Virus record (IMG/VR): IMGVR_UViG_3300021963_000483
Span: 1 to 29,494 of that record
Source: a virus
Reading direction: 5' to 3' (one strand)
Length of the DNA stretch: 29,494 nucleotides
Below, one piece after another: positions 7,100-15,337 of this stretch. The translations under genes and the position numbers were made by a program. The stretch's first letter is position 1, and every line of letters begins with the position of its first letter. The notes under the pieces are model-generated. The model ran no database searches and was not told the origin of the DNA. It worked only from the letters and a program-made list of their open reading frames with translations.

Positions 7100-8659
7100 T
7101 TATCCAAAGGTTGCGGTTCGTATGCGTCTGCGGTCAAGCTCTGTTCCCGAAATAACCTCGCCACTTACAACGTAGGCTTTCATAGGCTTTTGGAATTGAG
7201 CCGCGAGGCTTTCTACTAAGATGTTGTTTCCACTACGAGAAACGAGGTTAAATTGAGCAGGTTGAGGTGGCGCTTGAATAGAGGTGCTTCCGCTATAAGA
7301 CGCACCGCCTCCCGAAGGTTGAAACTGTGTGCTTTTGATTGTTGCTACCTGTGCCAAGCCTGTGGCTAAAGCAATACCTGCCTTAACAAAGTTAGCACCC
7401 GTTAGAGCATCCTGTGGAACTGCGAGCTGCGCCGTAACTGCTGCGGCGGTAGCAGCGATGGCAGAGGCTAATTGAAGTGCTTTGTTGACTTGAAACGCTC
7501 GCTCTGCGCTTTGCTCGTTGTCAGAGTTTAGCGCGGTGTACAAATCACCAAGCGCAGAGAATGATTGTGCCGTGAGGTCAAACCCTTGTTGTGTTGCTTC
7601 GATTCTTGCTTGCTGAATTTGACGCTCATTATCCTCTACGAACAAACGATAGTCACGCTCAATCTGCTCTTTTTCTGCGAGCGCTTGTTGGTAGGCTACG
7701 GAGTCAGCATCGTAAAGAGCCAACGTTTTATTTAGACGCGCAGTCTCGTTTTGGAATATCAATTCTTGAAAGTAAGCCTCTGTCTGTAACTTATCCGCTT
7801 GAGTGCGTTGGAATGCAACGTTTTGCTGCTTTTCAAACTCAAAGCGTGATGTTTCTGCATTAGATAAAATTTGCTCAATATCCAAACGCTCACGAGCGAG
7901 GGCAAGGTTGTTTGCTAAAAACTCCGACTCTTGACCGCGCAGGCGTTCTTGGATGTCAAGCTGCTCGGTAAGGGCTTGCTCAAGGGCGACCTGATTCTCA
8001 ATGTTATCAATGCGGCCTACCTCAGCTTGTGCTGCCGCAATCTTTACATTTACCGCTGCCTGCTCCGCAGCAAGTTGCTCTTTTAGAATTTCATTTAGGT
8101 TCTCGTTTGCCGCTTCGCGCTCGGACAGGCTATTGCGCTCATCATCGCGAATCTGACGCTGCTCCTCTGCAAGAATTTGATATTGGAACTGAAGTTTGAT
8201 GCGCTGCACCTCTGCAAGCTGCGCCAACTTTTGCAGTTCAACAAGCTGCTTCGCTTGGTCAAGTACTCCCGTAAACGCCTCACGCAAACTCTTTTTGCCA
8301 CCCGTAAAATACTCTACCAAGTTGCTTACCAAAAGCTGCGCTGCAAACAATCCCGTGTTTAGTACATCAACAACCTTTTGGTTTTGCGTAAACGCTTCGC
8401 TTGCTGCATCGGTTAGTTTGGTGATAACGCCAAGAGCCGTAATGTTTTTGATTAGGCTTTTAATTCCCTCACCCGTCTTCTTTACCTCTTTCTCTACACC
8501 CTTTACAGAGGCTTCGGCCTTGTCAAACGATTTCTCGGCAGTAGTACCTACGGTCTTGACATTCTTATTGAGGTCTTTTACCTCCTCATTGATTTGGTTG
8601 ACGGTTTGCTCGAAGTCACTACCATCAGCCTCAATCTTAATTGTTTCTACTACTGCCAT
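7100..8659 (-). CDS. Tail tape measure protein
   Basis: A 519-residue protein with the layout of a tape measure: an N-terminal VVETIKIEADGSDFEQTVNQ segment, a long Gln/Glu/Ala-rich coiled coil (about residues 125-370, with many AEEQRQIRDDERNSLSER-type heptads), and hydrophobic helices (LASAIAATAAAVTAQL, AGIALATGLAQVATI at about 385-445). At about 1.5 angstrom per residue it would set a tail near 75-80 nm, suitable for a siphovirus. It lies among the tail genes but straight before the prohead protease, so the tail and head modules abut here. The start codon overlaps the stop of the 45-residue gene before it. Confidence 0.75.
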   Translation of the reverse strand: MAVVETIKIEADGSDFEQTVNQINEEVKDLNKNVKTVGTTAEKSFDKAEASVKGVEKEVKKTGEGIKSLIKNITALGVITKLTDAASEAFTQNQKVVDVLNTGLFAAQLLVSNLVEYFTGGKKSLREAFTGVLDQAKQLVELQKLAQLAEVQRIKLQFQYQILAEEQRQIRDDERNSLSEREAANENLNEILKEQLAAEQAAVNVKIAAAQAEVGRIDNIENQVALEQALTEQLDIQERLRGQESEFLANNLALARERLDIEQILSNAETSRFEFEKQQNVAFQRTQADKLQTEAYFQELIFQNETARLNKTLALYDADSVAYQQALAEKEQIERDYRLFVEDNERQIQQARIEATQQGFDLTAQSFSALGDLYTALNSDNEQSAERAFQVNKALQLASAIAATAAAVTAQLAVPQDALTGANFVKAGIALATGLAQVATIKSTQFQPSGGGASYSGSTSIQAPPQPAQFNLVSRSGNNILVESLAAQFQKPMKAYVVSGEVISGTELDRRRIRTATFG

Positions 8660-8796
8660 TACCTGCGTTTTAAGAACTCATTCCAAGTCTTGGGAATTGC
8701 GTACTTGCCTTTGGCAATATCTATTGCCTCTGATTCATTGCGCCATTCCTGTAATTGCAAGAGTTCAATTAAATAACTTAAATAACTTGTCTTCAT
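8659..8796 (-). CDS. 45-residue protein before the tape measure gene
   Basis: A 45-codon gene with ATG at 8796 overlapping the preceding stop (ATGA) and a TAA overlapping the tape measure start (TAATG). This tight coupling on both sides, and the lack of any other gene in the gap, supports it being real. The N-terminal half is a Leu-rich helix (SYLSYLIELLQLQEW) and the rest is basic. Function not recognised; the position suggests a tail assembly accessory. Confidence 0.6.
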   Translation of the reverse strand: MKTSYLSYLIELLQLQEWRNESEAIDIAKGKYAIPKTWNEFLKRR

Positions 8797-10928
8797 ACTA
8801 CGTTAAGGAGTTCGAATGTTGCTTTGCCTGTGGTTAGGTTTAACTGCACATTATTAATGATATACTTCGTATTGTTCCAAATCACGATGTCGTTCATCTT
8901 AATTGTTGCCATCTTGCCCAAAGGCAGAACCGCGTCAATTCGGAATATCCTGCGAGCCTTGTTATAAAGGTCGGTGGTATAGTTCTGCCAATAGTCAGAG
9001 TAAAGATTTCGGTTTACCGTTTGTAAATGATACGGGTCAACGTCAGCACCAAAGGTGATAGAGCGCGAAGCCCCTGCGCTTTGATATCGGTTTGAGGTAT
9101 TGGCATACCAACAGGAATTTACTATTCTGCTTGTATTGTTGTCAGCGTTCACAAATGCAACGGGGTTAGCGGCTATATTGTAGTTATTAAAATATCCGTA
9201 GAACAAAATCGGTGCGCCTAAGTATTGGTTGAACGTACCATCAGAGCCTATGTCACTTGTGATGCTTTTGTAGACAAGTATGTTTGTAACGGTATTTGTG
9301 TGTTCGTCGGTTAAGCGCTCAAACAAGGGGCATTCAAATGGAAGCTCAACAAGGAACTCCTCCCCATCAAAACTAAAGAACGCTCGCAAGTCCCCGTAAC
9401 CAATGCCATAGGTCTGTTGGTATTGGAATCCGAGTATCTGCTCCGTATCTTGATATTTAAACTCAATCTCTCGGTATAGCGAGGGCCTGCCAATAGCGTA
9501 CTCGGTAATGTCAAACTCGTTTTGGTAGTTAACATCGGGGCCTGCCGCATACCAATCATCAAGAGGCTGAAGCAAGAATGTAGTGCCGCTTGGAACAAGC
9601 ACAAGATTGTAAGCCTTCAGTAATCCTGCTAAGAAGTCCTTTACCTTGATTTCGGGCATAAGGTCAGAGACCACAATCTTCGCTAAGGCGTAAGTTGCGG
9701 AGGTGGTCATAAATACATCAGCACTTGTTACAGAACTTGAGCTTGTGATTGTCATCTGCAATATCTCATAGACCATTGCTACGTTAGTGCTTGGTCGTAT
9801 CTTGATTTGAAGCGACTCAACATTATTGGTGACTGCAATATCAGAAAGGGTGATGGTGGATGTTCCGTTGCCTATTGCTTGCGCCACAAGGACGTCATTT
9901 CGGAATACACCAATATAGTAGTCATCAGCATAAGCGGGTATGTAAACATCAATGACCACATCATAGATGTCTCCCGTGCCACTTAAACCAACAGGTGACC
10001 AAGTTTCAGTAGCAAGGTTAAAATAGTCGGGCGAGGGCGCATTTGTGTCGTCAAAAGGAATGACCTCCCAAGCAGTAGCATTTGGCTGACCTTCGTATGA
10101 ATAGCCCTCGTACCTATGCAGCCAAAGCGATAGGTCGGTGAAAGGCACACTACTCAAAAAAGACCCTGTGAAGGTGATTCCGTATTGAGCCTCTATTGCG
10201 TCAAGGATGGCCGTCACTTTTAGTGCAGGCTTTAACTCATAGTAATGTATGCCGTGTTGTTCGGTTGCGCCTTTGTAGTGAAGGTTGGAATCGTTTTTAT
10301 TTGCTGCATCAGAATCGTAAAACCAATTCTTTACAGGACTCATTAAAGGGAAAAACAAAGGAGCATACGCAGCAGTAGTCAATCCATTGTAAACAATAGT
10401 ATCTGTATAGGCTCGGTCATAGGCACTGAAGTCAACATCATACAAATAGTCCTCACCAAACAAATCAGAAAGCGTTACCAACTCACCATAAAAAGTGAGC
10501 GTGTACGCGTAAATCTCCGTGCCTTTATACTGCACGTCCTCAATCTCAATTACTCCCGAGCGGAACGGAATTGAGTTGATTTCAATTTGAGCAGACTGAC
10601 GGAAGCGACCATCAAAGTTATTAGGGACTGTATTGCTTGACTCGGATGTGTTCCAAGCGGTTGCGTTGTTGTTCCAAATAGTACTCCAAGTATTCCAAAG
10701 CAGTTGCGATGGCACGGTAGTCACTGTTGAGGTTGCTATATTGGTATTTCCGTAAAAAGCAAATATCTCGTTATTAGTAGCCGTTGCAGGAACCGTGAAG
10801 CTCTGCGTAAAATCCGTGAACGTCTTGCTTATATCTTGAATATTCTGAACCGACAGGTTGATGCTAATCTCCTCATCGTTGAATAGGTCAAGCCTAAAGT
10901 CATTAACGTAAATATCAACCTTGTTCAT
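8793..10928 (-). CDS. Large tail/baseplate structural protein
   Basis: A 711-residue protein opening with MNKVDIYVNDFRLDLFNDEE and VQNIQDISKTFTDFTQSFTV, a beginning I associate with large tail-tip or baseplate proteins of Bacteroidota phages. The rest is beta-rich with many aromatic residues (Tyr, Trp, Phe) and few Lys, as in tail-tip proteins. Near residue 80 there is a Trp/Asn-rich segment (LLWNTWSTIWNNNATAW) that resembles the C-terminus of the small protein at 29248-29454. It overlaps both neighbours by 4 nt. A host-contact or tail-tip hub role is likely by position, but no enzymatic motif is visible. Confidence 0.6.
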   Translation of the reverse strand: MNKVDIYVNDFRLDLFNDEEISINLSVQNIQDISKTFTDFTQSFTVPATATNNEIFAFYGNTNIATSTVTTVPSQLLWNTWSTIWNNNATAWNTSESSNTVPNNFDGRFRQSAQIEINSIPFRSGVIEIEDVQYKGTEIYAYTLTFYGELVTLSDLFGEDYLYDVDFSAYDRAYTDTIVYNGLTTAAYAPLFFPLMSPVKNWFYDSDAANKNDSNLHYKGATEQHGIHYYELKPALKVTAILDAIEAQYGITFTGSFLSSVPFTDLSLWLHRYEGYSYEGQPNATAWEVIPFDDTNAPSPDYFNLATETWSPVGLSGTGDIYDVVIDVYIPAYADDYYIGVFRNDVLVAQAIGNGTSTITLSDIAVTNNVESLQIKIRPSTNVAMVYEILQMTITSSSSVTSADVFMTTSATYALAKIVVSDLMPEIKVKDFLAGLLKAYNLVLVPSGTTFLLQPLDDWYAAGPDVNYQNEFDITEYAIGRPSLYREIEFKYQDTEQILGFQYQQTYGIGYGDLRAFFSFDGEEFLVELPFECPLFERLTDEHTNTVTNILVYKSITSDIGSDGTFNQYLGAPILFYGYFNNYNIAANPVAFVNADNNTSRIVNSCWYANTSNRYQSAGASRSITFGADVDPYHLQTVNRNLYSDYWQNYTTDLYNKARRIFRIDAVLPLGKMATIKMNDIVIWNNTKYIINNVQLNLTTGKATFELLNVV

Positions 10929-12148
10929 CGTACCAAGCTGCGCTCATCAAAGCCAAATTCAAAGGACATTGTGTAATTGATAAGCTGCGTATTCACGCTC
11001 TTTTGGTATTCTATGCTTCCACGCTGCGGAACTACACTCACCCAATTGCTATTGGTGTAGACCGCGACATACTCGCTCATAAGAATGTCCTCAATCGTTT
11101 CATCGTAGTCTTGGTCAACGAACCCCGTGTTTAGAGTTAGGGTGTTGCGAGAGTTGACGTTATAGGATTGGTACTTGCCTACCTCCAATGAAGGGGTAGT
11201 GAAGCCATCGTTGTAGATGCTCTTTTGGTAGGAGTCCTGCGTGAAGCTACCACTCTCATCGCTGCGCTTAAAGAACGTAATGAAGTCAGCAACGCCAAAG
11301 CGGTTGATGAACCCAATCTGCACAGGGTCGTATTTCGCCTCGCACAGAACATAGTATCGCACCGTTCCAATAGTGGTATTGGAAGCGTTCTTTAGAATAA
11401 CATCGTAGTACTGACCTACGCCACCATTGGGTTGTGCGCTTGGCTTTATCTCGGAAGGTAAAAAGGAATTGTTCTCAAGGTTTGCAGGGCCGACTCCTGC
11501 ATAGATTACAAGGTTTTGTGAGTTATTGCTTGCGGGGCTTGGCGGCGCGGTGCTGATTGCACTTACATAAAAATCATCGGAATCACCACCCTGCCAACTG
11601 ATGACAATATAGGCAAGACCATTGGCAACACTATTATAAATTGCAAGAGATTCGTAGTTTCCTACAAGCGCCTGCCTATTGCGGGTTGTTGCAAGAATGG
11701 GTTGTGATACGGCAACAGGAGCAATGTTATCACGAGTTGCCCATCCATCGGTTGCGAGAAAGGCTTTATTGGTTGAGGATGACCATATTGACGATTCGGG
11801 GGTTCCACCATTGTTAGAGTATGTCCAATCACCCGTAGGAATTATCCATAATGCTTCCCCTTGTGGGCTTTGAGAATAACCGATGTCATTCCATACACCA
11901 AAACTATGAACGAACTGCGTGCGAATTAAATCACTCACCTCGAAGTTAATGACTTGGTTTATTGAATAATTTTTGTTTAACGAATAGTTAGCAGAACCCG
12001 ACGTGGTAGGGACTCCCGTACGAATACGCAGGTTTAAGTCCATATAAATAAGGCCATCGTTTGGGAGCGTGTTATTTTTGCCCGTGATAAACAAAGGGCT
12101 GCGACCCATTGAAAGGCTACTCGGTGTGGAAATTACAGGTGTACTCAT
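10925..12148 (-). CDS. Tail structural protein
   Basis: A 407-residue beta-rich protein, coupled by ATGA overlaps to both neighbours. It is rich in Ser, Thr, Asn and Tyr with little Cys, typical of virion proteins. The segment FINRFGVADFITFFKRSDE at about residue 280, and the strands that follow, recall distal tail proteins in Bacteroidota phages. It probably forms part of the tail tip with the 711-residue protein encoded next. The exact role cannot be read from the sequence. Confidence 0.55.
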   Translation of the reverse strand: MSTPVISTPSSLSMGRSPLFITGKNNTLPNDGLIYMDLNLRIRTGVPTTSGSANYSLNKNYSINQVINFEVSDLIRTQFVHSFGVWNDIGYSQSPQGEALWIIPTGDWTYSNNGGTPESSIWSSSTNKAFLATDGWATRDNIAPVAVSQPILATTRNRQALVGNYESLAIYNSVANGLAYIVISWQGGDSDDFYVSAISTAPPSPASNNSQNLVIYAGVGPANLENNSFLPSEIKPSAQPNGGVGQYYDVILKNASNTTIGTVRYYVLCEAKYDPVQIGFINRFGVADFITFFKRSDESGSFTQDSYQKSIYNDGFTTPSLEVGKYQSYNVNSRNTLTLNTGFVDQDYDETIEDILMSEYVAVYTNSNWVSVVPQRGSIEYQKSVNTQLINYTMSFEFGFDERSLVR

Positions 12149-12654
12149 TTGAAGTCAGTAGGTTCAATTATAAATGCTTGAAGCAAATCGGGAGGCAGGC
12201 GATTAAATGCTATGTTGAATGGTGTGCTGAAGAACTTGGTTGCGGTAATACCCTGCCGATATACCGACTCCCTTACTGCATAAGGGCTCAAGCCTTTGCT
12301 CTCGGCCCATTTCTTAAACGCGGACACGGGAGGCTTCTTGTCCTTGTAGGCGAATGGACTATTGGGGGCTTTCTGCTTCCAAATCTTCCCTTTGTTATTT
12401 CGCTTGTTGAATGCACTCGTGGTCTTTCTCGTGCCTCCTGCGCCCTTTACGCCTTGGTCTTGAAACTGACCATAGTCCTCCATTGAGAAAGCCAATGAGA
12501 ACTTGTTATCTGAATAGTAGATATTATATTTAAGAGAATTGTAAAGGGTCTTGTCAAAGTTGTGATTCCCTTTGGTGAGGTTGCTCCTCGCCTGTTGAAT
12601 GACAAATTTGCCAAACTTAACAAGCACCGCAGCTACCAAATCCTCTCTTGCCAT
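12145..12654 (-). CDS. Neck/tail completion protein (HK97 gp10-like candidate)
   Basis: A 169-residue basic protein. I chose the ATG at 12654, one base after the previous stop, since the upstream reading frame only runs back through the coding end of that gene. It starts MAREDLVAAVLVKFGKFVIQQAR, a helix, then has strands and the loop DYGQFQDQGVKGAGGTRKT. HK97 gp10-like neck proteins often have a Y/F-x-x-x-x-x-G loop of this kind after an N-terminal helix. Order (tail chaperone, two neck-like proteins, tail proteins) suits a tail completion role. Family assignment is tentative. Confidence 0.5.
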   Translation of the reverse strand: MAREDLVAAVLVKFGKFVIQQARSNLTKGNHNFDKTLYNSLKYNIYYSDNKFSLAFSMEDYGQFQDQGVKGAGGTRKTTSAFNKRNNKGKIWKQKAPNSPFAYKDKKPPVSAFKKWAESKGLSPYAVRESVYRQGITATKFFSTPFNIAFNRLPPDLLQAFIIEPTDFK

Positions 12655-12655
12655 T

Positions 12656-13123
12656 TTAGCAGACGCTGATTTCGGTGTTAGCAAGCAGCACGTCAAACGT
12701 AGCAGTCCATCCCGCAAGCAGGTTCTCGAACCTCTCGCTGAAGGGAACGCAAGAGGCAGTACCATCCAACTGATAAAGGTCGGTGTACAGAGTACCCCTT
12801 CGCAGTTCAGTCACCACATCGTTGATGACCGCAAGCTGCGTGTTTAGAATGTTCTGCTCGTTGCTTGTGCCGTAGAACGGCTCTGCCTGTAAGCGTGGGT
12901 TCTCTTTGGTTTCATCTACCAAGTCCATACAAACGATGCTTACATTCATCCGTACTATTTGTCCTTCAAATGTTGCTTGGTTCACAATGATATGCGACAG
13001 AGGAAAGATGGTCTGCTTGTTTAGGTCAATGTCGAATATATCGCCTGTCGTTACCACGTTCACTTGGCTGTTGGCCTCAAGGGTATCTTTTAGTTTGGTG
13101 GTGATGTCGTAGAACTGTCTCAT
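12656..13123 (-). CDS. Tail terminator/neck-like protein, tentative
   Basis: A 155-residue protein starting MRQFYDITTKLKDTLEANSQ with an alternating strand pattern (FPLSHIIVNQATFEGQIVRMNVSIVCMDLV) that resembles the alpha/beta fold of tail terminator proteins. It lies between the tail chaperone frameshift region and the gp10-like gene, a usual place for a tail terminator. Four cysteines and no membrane segment. The assignment is from shape and context only. Confidence 0.45.
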   Translation of the reverse strand: MRQFYDITTKLKDTLEANSQVNVVTTGDIFDIDLNKQTIFPLSHIIVNQATFEGQIVRMNVSIVCMDLVDETKENPRLQAEPFYGTSNEQNILNTQLAVINDVVTELRRGTLYTDLYQLDGTASCVPFSERFENLLAGWTATFDVLLANTEISVC

Positions 13124-13850
13124 TTCTTTAGTTTTTCAATTTGCTTTCTTTCAACTTCTCCTTTTTCTTTGTCAAACGTGAGAAGGGTGAGGCATTGGTG
13201 AACGCCCAATCCTCCAATTTCTTGAAAGGCTCTGATGTCGCCTTTAGCGAGGTGATAAAACGATGAATACCATCCCCATTTTCTTCCAAACTGCGATTCA
13301 GTTGAGTATTCGTTTTCGGGTTCTCCAAAGAGCGTGTCGTAGCGTTCAACAAGTCGTTTCCTAAACGATAAAAAAAAAGCGTCGCTCCTAACACAACATC
13401 CATCGGGGCTTGCTTCATTACGTCGCAATACTTCAGCGCGGACTCGTACGGCTCTATCTCATACCGCTTGCCGATTACATTTGTAACGGGTCGGTAAAGA
13501 ACCGCCATCGTCTTGTGAAAATCAGCGGTATCACTCATATAGTTATCCAAATCTACATACTCCCCAAAGGTTATGTCTTCGAGGTTGGGTATGAACCCGA
13601 AGGTTTGGTTGCCAATGGTGAACTTGTGCTTGAGCGATGGCTTATCGCCGAACATTCCGTTCAGTCGGTTCACTACCCCTGCAAGGCTTTTAAACTTTAC
13701 GTTTGGCAACTTGGCAAGAGGCACTCCGCAGAATATCTCAAGCATCTTGTGGCTCAGAAACTCTTCGTCGCCTTCCAAGCGCACAAAGCGTTGGTATTGG
13801 TCAAGCGTGATCTCTGATAGGGCGGTGGGTACAATTACCTTTAGTTCCAT
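13120..13850 (-). CDS. Tail assembly chaperone, predicted -1 frameshift product
   Basis: The predicted product shares 160 residues with the zero-frame protein, then shifts at T TTT TTT (13377-13371) and continues in the -1 frame for 83 residues, to 243 in total. The -1 frame encodes a convincing domain: SQFGRKWGWYSSFYHLAKGD, then IGGLGVHQCLTLLTFDKEKG and a basic end. I know this WGWY pattern as a separate small protein following the chaperone in related phages. Tail chaperones commonly make a short and a frameshifted form, of which the extended form binds the tape measure. Here both forms have nearly the same length. A wrong homopolymer length in the assembly would also give this picture. Confidence 0.6.
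13128..13850 (-). CDS. Tail assembly chaperone, zero-frame product
   Basis: A 240-residue protein, the first gene after the large terminase. The N-terminal part (ITLDQYQRFVRL, ITFGEYVDLDNYMSD, MAVLYRPVTNV, YEIEPYESALKYC, MDVVLGATLFFYRLGNDLL) is of a type common in Bacteroidota phages next to tail genes and best explained as a tail assembly chaperone. The C-terminus is a Lys-rich tail after ENGDGIHRFITSLKATSEPF. A run of nine T residues lies at codons 158-161 and can move ribosomes into the -1 frame (separate entry). Both frames stay open for more than 80 codons after it. The position far ahead of the tape measure gene is somewhat unusual. Confidence 0.6.
   Translation of the reverse strand: MELKVIVPTALSEITLDQYQRFVRLEGDEEFLSHKMLEIFCGVPLAKLPNVKFKSLAGVVNRLNGMFGDKPSLKHKFTIGNQTFGFIPNLEDITFGEYVDLDNYMSDTADFHKTMAVLYRPVTNVIGKRYEIEPYESALKYCDVMKQAPMDVVLGATLFFYRLGNDLLNATTRSLENPKTNTQLNRSLEENGDGIHRFITSLKATSEPFKKLEDWAFTNASPFSRLTKKKEKLKESKLKN
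13371..13377 (-). promoter_or_regulatory. Slippery heptamer for -1 ribosomal frameshifting
   Basis: In the chaperone reading frame the codons are CTT TTT TTT TAT, so T TTT TTT fits the X XXY YYZ slippery pattern exactly. After a -1 slip the next codon is TTA at 13371-13369 and the new frame stays open to 13120. No clear stem-loop is evident right after it by eye, though I could not fold it. Confidence 0.6.
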
Positions 13851-13871
13851 TATTAAAATAACCTTTTAGTT

Positions 13872-15032
13872 TTAGCGTATGGCATACCTGCCAAAGTTAG
13901 GCCTGCTGAGTTTGTTGTAGGTGGCATAGCGAAGAGCATCGATTGCGTGGTTAAAGGCATCGATGGGTTTATTAAGCAGGTTTCCGTTTTTGTCTTCCAC
14001 CCATTTGTAGTTCTGAAGTTCCTTGATTAGGTTGCTGCTTCGTGGTGTTACGAATAGCTTATGTCGCTTCAGCACGTCAATACCCACTATGATGCTATCT
14101 GAACCCTTCTGAGTAGGTTTTACATTCCATCCCATGCGATGCAGCTCCTCGATGCTTTTGGGTTCAGCAGAGTCAGCAAATACCTCAGTACGTCTGTCAA
14201 GGCCAAGTGATGCAAGAACATTACCGATATCGGGATTTGTCATACCCGTTCTGTAGATCAGCTCATCCACATAAAGATTGTCTCCTGACTTATAAACCGC
14301 AACAAGAGCCGTGGGATCGTTCGTGTAACCGAAGTCCATCCCGTGACATAGGAGCGTGGCATCGCTTGGTATCTCTGCCTGCCCGTATTGGAAGATGGTG
14401 GCTCTGCTCATACCACGTTCTCCGAGTCCGTAGATTCTCCAATAGTCGTTATCCGTATGTTGCAGCCTTTCTATCTCCTCAACGATTGAGGCATCCAAGA
14501 ACGGATTGTCGAGGTAGGTGGATTGGATGTAGGTAACGTCATCCCTTGTGAGTAGCTTGTCGTAAATCCAATGGAACGCATCAGAGGGGTTGTAGTCAAC
14601 CCATATCTTGCCTGTGGTACGAATCAAGAGCTGAAAGAAATCCTCCCAAGTAAGTTCGTTTGCCTCGTTGCAGAATAGGTAGTCACGTCTTGCTCCCCGT
14701 TTCTTCTGCGGTTGGTCAAGGCTGATGAACTCAAAGAGGTTGCCATTTAGCTCGTAGGTGTAGTCGCTCTTGTTATGCCGTGCTTCATCGTACAGATTGT
14801 TCGCATTTAGGATTTCAAAGAAGTCACGGTAGGCCGTCATCTTTAGAGATGGCAGCGACTTGCGCACGATAGAATACACCTTGCCGCGATCCTCCATCGC
14901 CATCACGATGAGCATCTGCAAAAGCGAGTAGGTCTTACCCGAACGGCTGCCGCCTTGATTGACTACTATCCGAGTTGGGGCGGTGTAGTTCTTTTCAAAG
15001 AGTTCGCTACTCTTGATGTTTAGCTCGGACAA
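13872..15032 (-). CDS. terL: Terminase large subunit (PBSX-like)
   Basis: A 386-residue DNA-packaging motor. The ATPase domain has Walker A GGSRSGKT (residues 27-34) and a Walker B-like YLFCNEANE (118-126). The C-terminal RNase H-type nuclease domain has acidic residues in HGMDFGYTNDPTA (Asp233), VFADSAEP (Asp287) and FNHAIDALRYA (Asp365), which would bind two metal ions. The only start between the upstream in-frame stop and the Walker A site is a TTG at 15032, overlapping the small subunit by 26 nt, which suggests translational coupling. The family resembles the PBSX/Terminase_3 type. It is followed directly by the tail chaperone and not by a portal gene. Confidence 0.93.
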   Translation of the reverse strand: MSELNIKSSELFEKNYTAPTRIVVNQGGSRSGKTYSLLQMLIVMAMEDRGKVYSIVRKSLPSLKMTAYRDFFEILNANNLYDEARHNKSDYTYELNGNLFEFISLDQPQKKRGARRDYLFCNEANELTWEDFFQLLIRTTGKIWVDYNPSDAFHWIYDKLLTRDDVTYIQSTYLDNPFLDASIVEEIERLQHTDNDYWRIYGLGERGMSRATIFQYGQAEIPSDATLLCHGMDFGYTNDPTALVAVYKSGDNLYVDELIYRTGMTNPDIGNVLASLGLDRRTEVFADSAEPKSIEELHRMGWNVKPTQKGSDSIIVGIDVLKRHKLFVTPRSSNLIKELQNYKWVEDKNGNLLNKPIDAFNHAIDALRYATYNKLSRPNFGRYAIR

Positions 15033-15306
15033 TCTCTACTTTTATTTTGGTTAGCTCATCCGATACCTCGTGTGAGTTCTCCACCCTTGCGAGTTTGGGA
15101 GTCGTGTACTCCGCCATCTTGTTCAAGAGGTCAAGTGCGCCCTTCGGGTCATCAGCAGCTACCTGTGTGAGCCATAAGGTCATATTCTCAAGGTTGGCTT
15201 CTATAAGGGTTTGGAATGCCTCTCGTATTTTGTTGGTGGTCTTGTTTGGTGTTCCGCTTGGGCGACCTGTGTTGCCTGCGATGAATCTTCCTTTGTCGTC
15301 TTTCAT
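15007..15306 (-). CDS. terS: Terminase small subunit-like protein
   Basis: A 99-residue protein directly before the large terminase, with an N-terminal DKGRFIAGNTGRPSGTPNK segment. This GRP-x-G-x-PNK beginning with a following helix is typical of small DNA-binding proteins encoded before terL in Bacteroidota phages (DUF5681-like). The remainder is helical and would allow ring formation. It would recognise the packaging site and regulate the large subunit. Function is inferred mainly from order and length. Confidence 0.65.
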   Translation of the reverse strand: MKDDKGRFIAGNTGRPSGTPNKTTNKIREAFQTLIEANLENMTLWLTQVAADDPKGALDLLNKMAEYTTPKLARVENSHEVSDELTKIKVEIVRAKHQE

Positions 15307-15337
15307 ATCCGTTTAGTTCCGTTATTTTCGGTTCTAT

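Noticed and set aside
8196-8837. 213-codon plus-strand frame opposite the tape measure
   Set aside because: Antisense shadow of a coiled-coil gene; Ser/Thr/Leu-rich composition is the complement of Glu/Gln/Ala codons.
12655-12765. N-terminal extension of the gp10-like gene
   Set aside because: It lies inside the coding end of the previous gene and reads as an Arg/Leu/Ser shadow; the ATG at 12654 is right after the previous stop.
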